Assembly: GCA_029961685.1 (NCBI GenBank)
Contig: JARWKL010000005.1
Span: forward strand, 2,734,501-2,798,500
DNA from: Aristolochia californica
Taxonomy: Eukaryota > Streptophyta > Magnoliopsida > Piperales > Aristolochiaceae
Length of the DNA: 64,000 nucleotides
Reading direction: 5' to 3'
Under the pieces are notes generated by a model. That model had not been told where the DNA came from. It saw only the letters and a program-made list of their open reading frames with translations, and did not search any database. Both the position numbers and the translations under genes were made by a program. Positions 49,510-59,052 of this stretch are shown here, one piece after another (the first letter of the stretch is position 1; the number at the start of each line of letters is the position of its first letter).

Positions 49510-49650
49510 AGCAAATCCCTAAAAGTGAGTTGAGCCAAGTCAAGTCCCTAGAAGCGAGTCAAGTCTTTAGAAATGAGTCAAAGTCGAGTCTCTAGAAGCC
49601 AATTAAGTTGAAACGAATCTTTTGGCTTTAGAAGGCCGACTCGAGTGTTA
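49510..49650. repeat. GAGTC-rich spacer block
   Basis: Begins GGTAAGCAAATCCCTAAAAG as in the other units. It contains GAGTTGAGCC and GAGTCAAGTC motifs and is followed by the same spacer. Confidence 0.6.
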
Positions 49651-50169
49651 ACCTAGACAGAGAAACTTGGTGTGAGTACTTATAAAAGATAGAGTTTTTT
49701 TATGATTCTATTAAAGTTCACTAGTTTAAATGTTTAATCGTTTGTCTTTGCTTTATTATTATTCAACGTTGTGGAAACATCTCTTTTAAAGTAACTTTTA
49801 TTTTAAGTCTTGAGATTTATGTAACTTTTTGTATGATCATATCACTCTACTTGAATTTTTTTTTTGTTTGAATGTTATAATTCCTACGATGAGAGAATGA
49901 AAAAATTTTCTAGTATCAGATGGACACCCCATACTAAAATTTGTACTATGGAATGTTAAAACATATAAAAAATCTTTTACCAGAGAATTTTAAAATTTCA
50001 CAAGTAGAGCCTATTTTTAAATATTTTTATTTTATATTTATAAAATAAAGAATAAATATTGTTAAAATAGAGTAAATTGAAAGTAAATAATTTATAATCA
50101 CTAAATACATATAAAATATATAAAAATATAAAAACATATACATAATATAAAAATATACAACTATATAAA

Positions 50170-50440
50170 ATGAGAAGTCCATCTCACTACACAAATGGGA
50201 AGGACGCAACGAATGTGCCTCTGACTTTGTTTGCAACTTTAGAAAGAAATGGTGCATCTCATCAAACTTAAACTATAGTTTCATGTCGATCTTGTAGATA
50301 CTGCATCGCATCGTGAGTCTAACGCAAATCATTCTCAAGCAATTATATACGAATAGAAGACGTTCGAGGTGTCCTCGGAAGAGATGGCTAATCAAAACCC
50401 AACTCCTTGATGTAGCCTGATCTATGACACAAACTGCACT
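50170..50440 (+). repeat. Dispersed block A, third copy
   Basis: A third copy of 42130-42420, with GGGAAGGACGCAACGAATG at its left part and GATGTAGCCTGATCTATG near its right end. Confidence 0.6.
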
Positions 50441-51682
50441 ATCGCCCACATATAATTGTTGGACTATGTAATAATTTTAAAAAGAAAGATCCTAGTTCAG
50501 ATAGAACATATAAGTACATTGGTGTTTTAATATCAACCTTAAATTTTTAATATTACGCAAACCTTACTTCAAATTCCCTTGCTACAATAAATAAATATGA
50601 TTTCAAAGTAATAGCTCAAAAATGCTTAGCTCTTTGGAAAATGGCTTCTCAAATCTTGAAATTTAAACAACAAAATCAATTTCAAAGTATAGGGATTTTT
50701 GGAAGTGGTGGTAGAAGCCTAAAGAATAGAGAATTGTGTTATTTGAGGTGAAATTAACTTAAATCAATTGTTCTCAACATTTCAAAGTTGAACTTGGTAA
50801 GAGATAATTTGCCCTTTTACAACTAAAAAAATGTAAGAAAATACTTAAATGTTTCTTTCATGTGTTTTTAATTACATAGATAACTCACTTATCGATTTTG
50901 AAGATCTACCTTCGCCAAATTAAATCTTTCAACCTCCTTTTGCAATTCTTTCTATTATCAATTGTTCCCCTTCTTCAATCATTCAACCTTTTTGAATTGG
51001 TCGGTCGAATAGGTCTTTATTGTAAGTGTTTTCTCGAGTAATAAACACAAGATCTTCTTCATCCAAAATTTATATAAGATTATTGTAATAATAAGAAAGA
51101 TATCTTGCTTTCTTAACAACAAAATATTGTTCAACAAGAATTTCCAATTCATTTCAAAATATTTTTCGTTTTAGTTTGAAGACTCCTTTCCAAAAGAGAG
51201 AGATTGCCCCTAAGCTTTTTGATAGTGGGCGTCCATTCAGTGTTAAGAAATTATTCCCACTAAACTTATTTTATTAGAATTAAACCCCCTCTAATTTTCT
51301 GACGAAATGGACAATCTACTTCTAATATTACTTCTAATATGACCTGTTTTTCCCCTTCCTCCCTACCACTGAACAGTGAAGCCGACAAACCAGAATCCTT
51401 CGTTCCTGCCATTGGGAGCATTGCAAGCGGGGCCCTAATTGCTCAAGTTTCCAAATATCGTAGGAGCGGCCGCGAAAGGAAAGCCTTCGTCACGAAGGAA
51501 ATTCGAGTGCCGCCGTACTGCTCTACAGGGACGAGAGCAGGTGAGAAGTCTCTTTCACCCTGCTTTACGTGTCCACCACGCCTTCTGCTTTATTAATAGA
51601 GATAATCTGCAGCTTCACTCACTCACTAGTCACCAACGAGACGACAACTACGCGCAGTTGCTGAGAGGGAGAATCTGCTAAG

Positions 51683-52099
51683 ATGGTTTACCGCGACGAT
51701 TCCAAAAGTCAGTTCGGGATGACCGACGGGGACAAAAGGTTGCAGCTCCCGAACGTCACTTGGATTTCTCTGGCGCCCGAGAAGGCCGACACTCCAACGC
51801 CATCCCCAGTTGAGGAGGGGGAGAGCCGGATGAAGAAGATTTTGCGGACGGCCGGGAAAGTTGCGTTCGTAGCTGTGGCCGGCGTTGGACTTGTAGCTTT
51901 GGGCGCGTTGCTGATAATGGGAGCTTCTGCATCTCCGGATTTTGAACCGCCGGAAGATGGTGGGAAGAAAGATGAGGAGAAAATGATGAAGAGACCTCAC
52001 GAAGTAGGTTATATGCCCAGACGTGAATTCGAAGCTGACCCTCGTGGTCATTTCCGTGACCTTCGCGAGAGGATGAAACTCGCCCGTTCTTTGGGTTGA
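51683..52099 (+). CDS. Small single-pass membrane protein, 138 aa, paralogue B
   Basis: A single-exon frame from the ATG at 51683. It is close to the protein at 43442: the segment from EEGESRMKK through the hydrophobic helix (AFVAVAGVGLVALGALLIM) to EEKMMKRP is almost unchanged. It differs by a short insertion after residue 4 (DDSKSQFG) and in the C-terminal motif (RPHEVGYMPRREFEADPRGH, then FRDLRERM). The G after RP and the N of the NP pair in the shared motif are replaced. Changes are concentrated at the two ends, while the membrane helix is conserved. No known domain is recognised. The leader contains TTTATTAATAG about 90 bp upstream, a possible TATA-like element also present before paralogue A. 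Confidence 0.65.
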   Translation: MVYRDDSKSQFGMTDGDKRLQLPNVTWISLAPEKADTPTPSPVEEGESRMKKILRTAGKVAFVAVAGVGLVALGALLIMGASASPDFEPPEDGGKKDEEKMMKRPHEVGYMPRREFEADPRGHFRDLRERMKLARSLG

Positions 52100-52103
52100 A
52101 CAC

Positions 52104-53154
52104 TCTGTGTAACTCCTGTCATCCTTTTGTGTGTTTTCTTAATTAAGTTGCTTACTATGCAACAGAGATCGTTTACACCTGTCTGTGAATCCCACGTCTC
52201 TTTTTCCTCAGGTCATATAACCAAATCGATTCTGCTTCATCTGTAAAATTAAGACGGTCTCGTCCGTTCACAAACCCAGATAATAAATAAAAATCAGGAG
52301 CAATCAAATTCTGGAAGCCATTACAAGGAACGGCTTTTAAACCAACAAAATAAGAGTTTGGTAAAAGAAATAATCAGCTGAGCATATAATGAAGATTATA
52401 ATACAAGTAATATATCTTTACAATTAAATCTCTAGATAGGCACAGCTTGAGCACATTTCCACCAGGGAAGAAGTAAAATAAGGAAAAGAGAAACAGAAAC
52501 ACTCTAGTGGTACAAAGACTGAAACTCACCTGCTTGACAGAACTGTCTGATAGTTGATAAATGGTAGCTGAAGGCTCAAACAGCCAAGCATGATGCAAAT
52601 TTTCGAGCCTATCCACAATTCTCCATGAATTTTAAATATGGAAAGGAATTAGGTAAGCAGAGATTCTTCCTGTTAAAGATAAGCACTATAGCAATTATTT
52701 TTCCATCTATCAACTTTCACAGTCAAATGAAATCTCATAGAAAAGAGAATTACCAGAATAAAAATGTTTCATGCTGTTGACTGCTTTTATCCAGACATAC
52801 TTGTTCCTACTGCTTTGCACAAATGTTCTTATTGTCATGAACTTGAGAATCAATAATTGGACCCAACAACAGACTCCCAATTTCCATATATTCTCAAAAA
52901 AAATATCTATCACAGTAAAACCAGCCAAGTCGCTTGTTAACTATTTATCTACTATCCCAAGATTAGGTAAAGGGGGATTTTGTTGAATAAGTGGCTGGAT
53001 GCCAGTATAAACCTTCCTCACATGCCATACCGTAATCTGTCTATTCTTATGTAGAGCAAATGGAGGAAAAGATTTGTTTTATAATGTAAAATTTGTATTA
53101 AGTATAATCGGTACAGGGTTATATGATGTCCATGTACCCAGCCACATTATGCTG
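52104..53154. other. 3' flank of paralogue B and downstream of the PPR gene
   Basis: The 3' flank to about 52330 matches the flanks at 44490 and 48300. Beyond that the sequence no longer follows the array; no copia remnant is present, so 52.3 kb is the right border of the duplicated region. The remainder should include the PPR 3' untranslated region. Nothing else is recognised. Confidence 0.5.
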
Positions 53155-54654
53155 TCAGCCATCCCTAACACCTTTTCTGCGATGACTTAACTTATTGCAA
53201 TCACGTAACCCATCCATCAAGAGATTATAGGTTGCAATATCAGGAAGGAACCCTCCATCCAACATCTCTTCAACAATTGACTCCCCCTCTTTCTTCATCC
53301 TTTCTCTCATAAATCCATGGACCAATATCTGATACGTCATGGCTTCTGGATCTAAACCTTTCTTGGAAGCCAACAACCTCAGTTGATTTGCATCTCTTGT
53401 CCTTCCCACATCACACATAGCTCCAAGAAGACAAGTAAAAGTCACGTAATCAGGCAGAATAGCTTCTTTCAGCATCCTCCGTGTCAATAGAACTCCATTG
53501 TCTATCTTCCCCATATTCCTCAAATTTTCTATGACAGTTGTACAAGCAACAACACCCGGGTTATGCCCTTTCTCCCATTGTTTATCCAAAACCTCCAATG
53601 CCTTCTCCACCTTCCCATCACTACAGAGTGCATCAACAAGACTAAAACAATCAAAGCCACTCGGAACAGCTTCTTTCTTTAGTAAATCAATGAACAGTTC
53701 ATATGCTTCAACAACCTTACCTTCTCTACACAACCCATCAAGTAATATTTCACAAGTAGAAATAGAAAAACTGCATCCCAAATCAAGCATTTCATATGCA
53801 ATCCCAATCCCATCTTTGAACTTCCTTTCTCTAAAAAACCCACCAATTAAAGTATTAAATGTAACAACATTTGGATCACAGCCTTCAGTTCTCCGCATCT
53901 CTTTAAAAACATCCATTGCCAAGTTCAACATTGAATTCCGACAGTAACTACTAATCAAGATATTGAAAGTGCATACATCTGCTTTAATTTTATCTTTCCT
54001 CATATTATCATACATTTCAATGGCACTTTTGTGTTTCTGATGTCGAACAAAACCATTGATCAGTATATTGTAAATAGTTACCTTGGGTTTTCCATCAATG
54101 GATTTCTGCATTTTATAAAATGCACTCAATGCTTCATCCAACTTACCAACCAGACAGTAACACTCAATTGCATATTGGAAGATTGTTTCTAAATGAGGGC
54201 AACAGAAGATGCTATCATCTGAACATGGACATGGATTTGAAACAATGACATCAAGAATAGGACCAAGATCATTAAATCGATGGGTGACTGCAAGCGTTCG
54301 CACCATCCATTCATAGGTGGAATGGTCATGCCGGAATGAGTCAACAGTTTGAGCCCATTGGAAAATTTGGAGGTCAAATTGTGTGAATCTTGGATGATGA
54401 TGGAGCTTGTTTTTAAGAAAATGGAGAAGTTGTTTAGGGGTAAAAGAGAGATTCAGATGGACTGAGAGAAATTGAGTGAGAAGATTTTGAGGAGTGGAGC
54501 AGAGAGAGACAGTAGGGAGAGGAACCAGGGGCTTTTCAGAAGATTGAATTAAACAGGGTTTAGCATTTTCAGTGCCAGGGACCCTTGGATGGGTTAGACT
54601 GGAATGTGTGTGAGGCTTTTTGGGAAAGGAAAGGAATTTGGAGAGTTTTTTCAT
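53155..54654 (-). CDS. P-class pentatricopeptide repeat protein, 499 aa
   Basis: An intronless minus-strand frame, as usual for plant PPR genes. The N-terminal ~60 residues are basic and serine-rich with no repeats (MKKLSKFLSFPKKPHTHSSL), consistent with a mitochondrial or plastid transit peptide. From about residue 135 onward the protein is a series of roughly 35-residue PPR motifs, with clear starts such as VTIYNILINGF, CTFNILISSYC, VTFNTLIGGFF, VTFTCLLGAMC, MTYQILVHGFM and ATYNLLMDGL. There is no E or DYW extension, so it is of the P class, whose members bind organelle RNA and aid its processing, stability or translation. Length and layout resemble Arabidopsis At2g36240, a comparison made from memory. 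The RNA target is unknown. The frame is intact. Confidence 0.92.
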   Translation of the reverse strand: MKKLSKFLSFPKKPHTHSSLTHPRVPGTENAKPCLIQSSEKPLVPLPTVSLCSTPQNLLTQFLSVHLNLSFTPKQLLHFLKNKLHHHPRFTQFDLQIFQWAQTVDSFRHDHSTYEWMVRTLAVTHRFNDLGPILDVIVSNPCPCSDDSIFCCPHLETIFQYAIECYCLVGKLDEALSAFYKMQKSIDGKPKVTIYNILINGFVRHQKHKSAIEMYDNMRKDKIKADVCTFNILISSYCRNSMLNLAMDVFKEMRRTEGCDPNVVTFNTLIGGFFRERKFKDGIGIAYEMLDLGCSFSISTCEILLDGLCREGKVVEAYELFIDLLKKEAVPSGFDCFSLVDALCSDGKVEKALEVLDKQWEKGHNPGVVACTTVIENLRNMGKIDNGVLLTRRMLKEAILPDYVTFTCLLGAMCDVGRTRDANQLRLLASKKGLDPEAMTYQILVHGFMRERMKKEGESIVEEMLDGGFLPDIATYNLLMDGLRDCNKLSHRRKGVRDG

Positions 54655-55355
54655 TATCCAAAGCAGATAAAAGCAAGTAACAGCTCATGGTTTAACTCAA
54701 CACAGGAGGTTCAACTCACTCCACGATACTGTAGTACACCATTTCTATTCTGCAACGTCAGTTCATTCTTCCAGGCTCTTCAAAAGCAGAACTTTTCAGC
54801 ATTTAATCTCTCAACTTCCTACCTGCACAATACCATTGTACCACATTTCTAAGCTGCAATGTGATGACATGATCCAATCTCTTCCAAAGCATAACTTTTC
54901 AGCATGTATGTTCTCTCAACCAAAGAATCTAAAATATACAAAAACTGACAATGCAACACAAGAAAACAGAGCTGGCTAGATAAGAACTTTATCATATCGT
55001 ATTCAAATAATTAACTGATAGTAAACTATTGAGAAAATGGGCTTGATCCTAACAGCTAGGCCTGACCACACATGTTCATTTCTAAACAGAGTAGGGCTGG
55101 AGTTGAACAAATAACATGCTGAATTATGAGAGTTGGGCCTAGTCAAACACTCATATTATATAAAAGAAAATCACAATTAATACTCATGTAGCACACAACT
55201 TAAGAGATGCTGCAGGAAGGTAAACCAGAAAACATAAACACAATACAAAGGGCATGGAATTAGTCAAAATGGAAAGAGTTTCATGAAGTAACACACAATG
55301 ATAATTTTCAAAGAAAATAAGACATTGTGTTCTAGCTTAAATCAGAAACAAATAG
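54655..55355. other. PPR upstream region and intergenic DNA
   Basis: The PPR promoter and leader should lie at the left end of this stretch. No gene or transposon is recognised. Confidence 0.4.
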
Positions 55356-55887
55356 TGTTGGAAGCCTAAATTTCCAGGGTAATCAACGTTAATCTCAACT
55401 AGTTCTATGTAGTTCGCATAACTAGCTCTTTTTCTGTTCTATAACTGGCTCTGTTCCTGTTCTTTTTGTTTTTTCTCCCTTCCCGGATGCCTGGTCTCCT
55501 AGAAGTAAAGTAATTTCCATTATCTCCAGCAAATTAAATCAAGCGAAGAATAACAATCAGAAGTACAGAATATAAAGAACATTCTGCTGTTATAGATTGA
55601 GATAGTACAATTAGATGACATACAGACAAAGCAACCACGGTTGTGCTGTGTCAGATGGAGAGTGCATTGTGAATATGCAGACAAAACAGCTAAATCGGCA
55701 ACATGGAAAAGAAAACCTATTCGAAGAAATATACATGGTTTATGTAGTTTCTGCTTTAGTAATAACTTGATATTACAAATAAAGTGTCACAGGACGAATA
55801 GGAGCACATGGATCCTTTCTCTTATCTTCTCTTTCACTTTCAGTTTCCCATCTTACTCCGATTTCCATCGTCACATTGTATCAGAGC
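55356..55887 (+). mobile_element. LTR-like segment followed by a Met-tRNA primer-binding site
   Basis: The sequence starts TGTTGGAAGCC at 55356 and runs to TCACA at 55875, where TTGTATCAGAGC (55876-55887) follows, one base from the usual initiator Met-tRNA primer-binding site. This is the arrangement of a copia 5' LTR of about 520 bp. A purine-rich, lysine-rich frame follows (55904-55970) without recognisable gag. No second LTR was found, so it is a truncated element or a chance match. Confidence 0.45.
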
Positions 55888-56086
55888 AGAGGTTTCGAGA
55901 TGGAGAGAGAAAAGAAGAAAGAGAAGAAGAAGAGGAAGAAAAAGAAGGAAAAGAAGAAGGAGTTAACCTCTTTTTTGCATAAAGCCATGCTGTTGCTCTG
56001 TCCAGGTCTAAGTCTGGCATCTTCCTCCTTTAACTTCTACTTTCATCTCTTCCTCTGTTTTTGTTCTCGAAAAATTGGATCTTTCC

Positions 56087-56097
56087 CCCCCCCCCCC
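56087..56097. repeat. Poly-C tract
   Basis: A homopolymer run of C inside a pyrimidine-rich stretch. Confidence 0.8.
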
Positions 56098-56510
56098 TGG
56101 TTTTTCCGTAAAATCCAAAGCTCCCTGCCTCGGCTTTCTCCTAATTCCCAGTGCGCAGCGTCATCTTCTTCATGGAGGGCTTTCAATCTCTCTCTTTCCC
56201 TAAATGCTCACTCTCTGTTGTTCCAGTCATCGCTTCGAAATCCTCTTTTCTCTTCATTTCTGGCTTTTTAGAGGTCCGCGGACTCCTGAAAAAGTTCACG
56301 TATATTTTTCTAAGAAATTGATTTGAGGGAAAGAATTTTCCATTCTCTCAAGAAATTGATTTCCAATTCTGCTTTCAGAGATCTTTTTCCCAATAAGCAT
56401 TTTCCAAAATCCAATTTTACAGAAAACTCCTTCTGTTTCAGAAAATCTATGGAAATACTCCGTAAATTCCTGAAAAGAGAGTAAAATTCTAGAAAACTCT
56501 AAAATCTTGA

Positions 56511-56610
56511 GAATACTATAAAATCCAAGAGAAATACCAAAGAAAGTTCAAATTTTCAGAGAATACTATAAAATCCAAGAGAAATACCAAAGAAAGTTCA
56601 AATTTTCAGA
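56511..56610. repeat. Perfect 50-bp tandem duplication
   Basis: Two identical 50-bp units (56511-56560 and 56561-56610) starting GAATACTATAAAATCCAAG. Identity is complete, so the duplication is recent. Confidence 0.92.
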
Positions 56611-58479
56611 AAATTTCCCAAAAATCTAAAAAAAAAAACCCAAAATATTTAGAAAATTCCAAGAAAAATATCAAAGTTTGATTTAAATATTTTAAACTCG
56701 AGTTCGAGCCTAAAATTGTTATCGAACTTGAGCTTCAACATTCATTTAAACTTTTCAAAAATATAGAGTTCGAGCTCCAACATACATTTAAAATTTTTCA
56801 AAAAATATATGTCAAATAAATTTTACATAAAATTGGGCATACATTTTACATAAAATTAGGCATGACCTCTACTTAAAATTGGGCATAAGGGTGGCATCAA
56901 ATCCAGTTGAGTCCAAACCTTCTTATGTTCGAGTTAAGCTTGATTTAAATATTTCGAACTCGAGCTCGAGCCGACCCTAACCTCAAACCTAAAATTGTAA
57001 TCGAGCCTGAGCCTAATAATTTTAACCGAGTTCGAGTTCGAGCTTAACCTACATTTAATACTCTAGATCAAATGTATGTTAAATAAATTATATATAAAAT
57101 TATGCATACATTTAAAAAAAAAATGATAGGGAGGTTTAGGATTGAATCTTGATAATGAATTAGAACGCACCAATATTAATCTTTTTTACCCCAAATATTG
57201 TTTAGTTTATTTTATAATTTTTGAATCTCCCCATAAATTTACTATGACCTCCTTAGTGCCACTGGTTGAAAATTTATATTCTAGGAATGACTAAAAATGT
57301 TTTCCAATGTTACATATTTCCAAAAAGTCCTTTAAATAAAATCCTATTACTATTAGTGACTTACTAGAAAATTACAAAAAATATTTTAAAATTTTTTTAG
57401 GAAAGTTAAATGGATCTCTTATTGCCTCTTCTAGGAAAACAAATAAAAATTAATAATCAATATATCATATTACTATACTTATTGATAAATTTTTAATCAA
57501 ATAAAATATCAAACACAAAATTGCTATGAAAATTGCGTCATGCTAAAAGTATTGCAATATCAACTATCAAATACATATTCAAAAAATTTCTATAGGGTTT
57601 TCTAACCCATATTGGCAAGAAAATCTTACTTAGAAAATTATATGATTTTTTTAATAAGAATTTTCAATTAGAAAATGATTCCAAAAAACATGATGCAGTA
57701 ATAATCCCTAAAAACGTATTTCTACTAAAAACATATTTTCAATATTTTTTGAAAAAAACACTAATAGTCCTTAGAAATGTATTTCTATTAAAATATCTTT
57801 TCAATTTCTTCAAGAGCCACGAGGAAGGGACAGCCGGAGTTTAAGAAAGAGTTTTTTTTTTTTTCACTTTCTTATGATCTCGCACGTGCGAAATCGTCTT
57901 TGAATAGGAGGGGGGTGGGTGGGGAAGGAGTCTAGCGGTTTGAAGCCACCCCTAATCGTTCCTATATGACCCGACCTATGATACTGAGAATCGGGAGTCC
58001 TATTTTTCTATCGCTTTGTTTGAGTTGAAACATGTTTAACTTATGCATGACTCAAACATACCACGTTCGATTGAATAATTTATCGTAAATTGATATATAT
58101 ATATATATCTATATAATTAGACTTTAATATAAAAATATTTAATCAATTTAATAAAATTATTTATTTAAACAAATGATAGACTCCAAAAGTTGTAATGAGC
58201 CATGAATAAGTGTGGCCTTCCTATGGGACATTAAGAAGAATTACTCTGGCTTGGACCATCTAAATATTTTTATAATATAATAATAATAATCATAATATCT
58301 TATTTATAATAATAATAATAATAATAATAATAAGAATTATGTATATGGTGATATGCACACTCAAGATTCGAGGTACCGATAATTTATAATAATTTTTAAT
58401 AAGAGAAAATTAATGGTGGGCCCACAGGAGGGTTCATTCCAAAAAGTTAACCAATGAAACAGTCGAATTCTATCAAAGA
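56611..58479. other. AT-rich intergenic DNA with internal repeats
   Basis: Phrases such as CTCGAGTTCGAGCC and ACATAAAATTGGGCATACAT recur several times at 56690-57110 with variation, giving a locally repeated, possibly transposon-derived stretch. ATA/TAA microsatellites lie near 58278-58332. No gene is recognised. Confidence 0.5.
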
Positions 58480-59052
58480 TTGACCCGAGATCTTGAAAGG
58501 GGGTGGGCCCACTTCGTTGAGAGCATCGGTGTTGCTATTGGATTCTCAGTTCTCTCTTTGTCTCGTACTCCTTCATTGCCTTTCACAAGCAAACTCGAGA
58601 TTCAACGAAAGCAACCCAGAACTCCACCAGTTTTCTCTCTCTCAGTTTTTGAGTGTGGAAATTAATTGCAAGAGGAGTGCTTTGCTGACTGAGTCACAGC
58701 TGATAGTCAGATTCCTCAATTAATAAACCCCGCCTCCTTCTCCAGTTTTAGAAAATACAGAGATATTTTCTCTGGAATTCGCATCTTCCCACCAAATCTT
58801 TGCTTTCTTTCCAAAATATATCCGTCCTTGCTTGTTAGATTGGTTGCTTGTTAGATTGGTTGTGGGAGTGTCCCACTTGGGCATGCTTTTATTCTTCAGC
58901 TTCATGTGAAAAAAACGGCTTGTACGAGGCCCTGTTGCAGCTAGTCCTCTTGTGAAGAAAAGCCGGGTTTTAAGCATTTTCTTCCTTGTGTCAGGTATGG
59001 GTTTATTTGGGTTTTTTATTTGATGGTGAATTAAAGAGGATCGTGGAGAGCG

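Noticed and set aside
53498..53947. 149-codon plus-strand frame within the PPR gene
   Set aside because: It is an antisense shadow of the PPR repeats.
55876..56271. 131-codon lysine-rich frame after the LTR-like segment
   Set aside because: The lysine and glutamate run is a translated purine tract and the remainder is a pyrimidine tract. It does not resemble gag.
58480..58723. Frames of 61 and 76 codons upstream of the GAUT gene
   Set aside because: They lie in the presumed promoter and leader of the GAUT gene, and neither shows a known domain.
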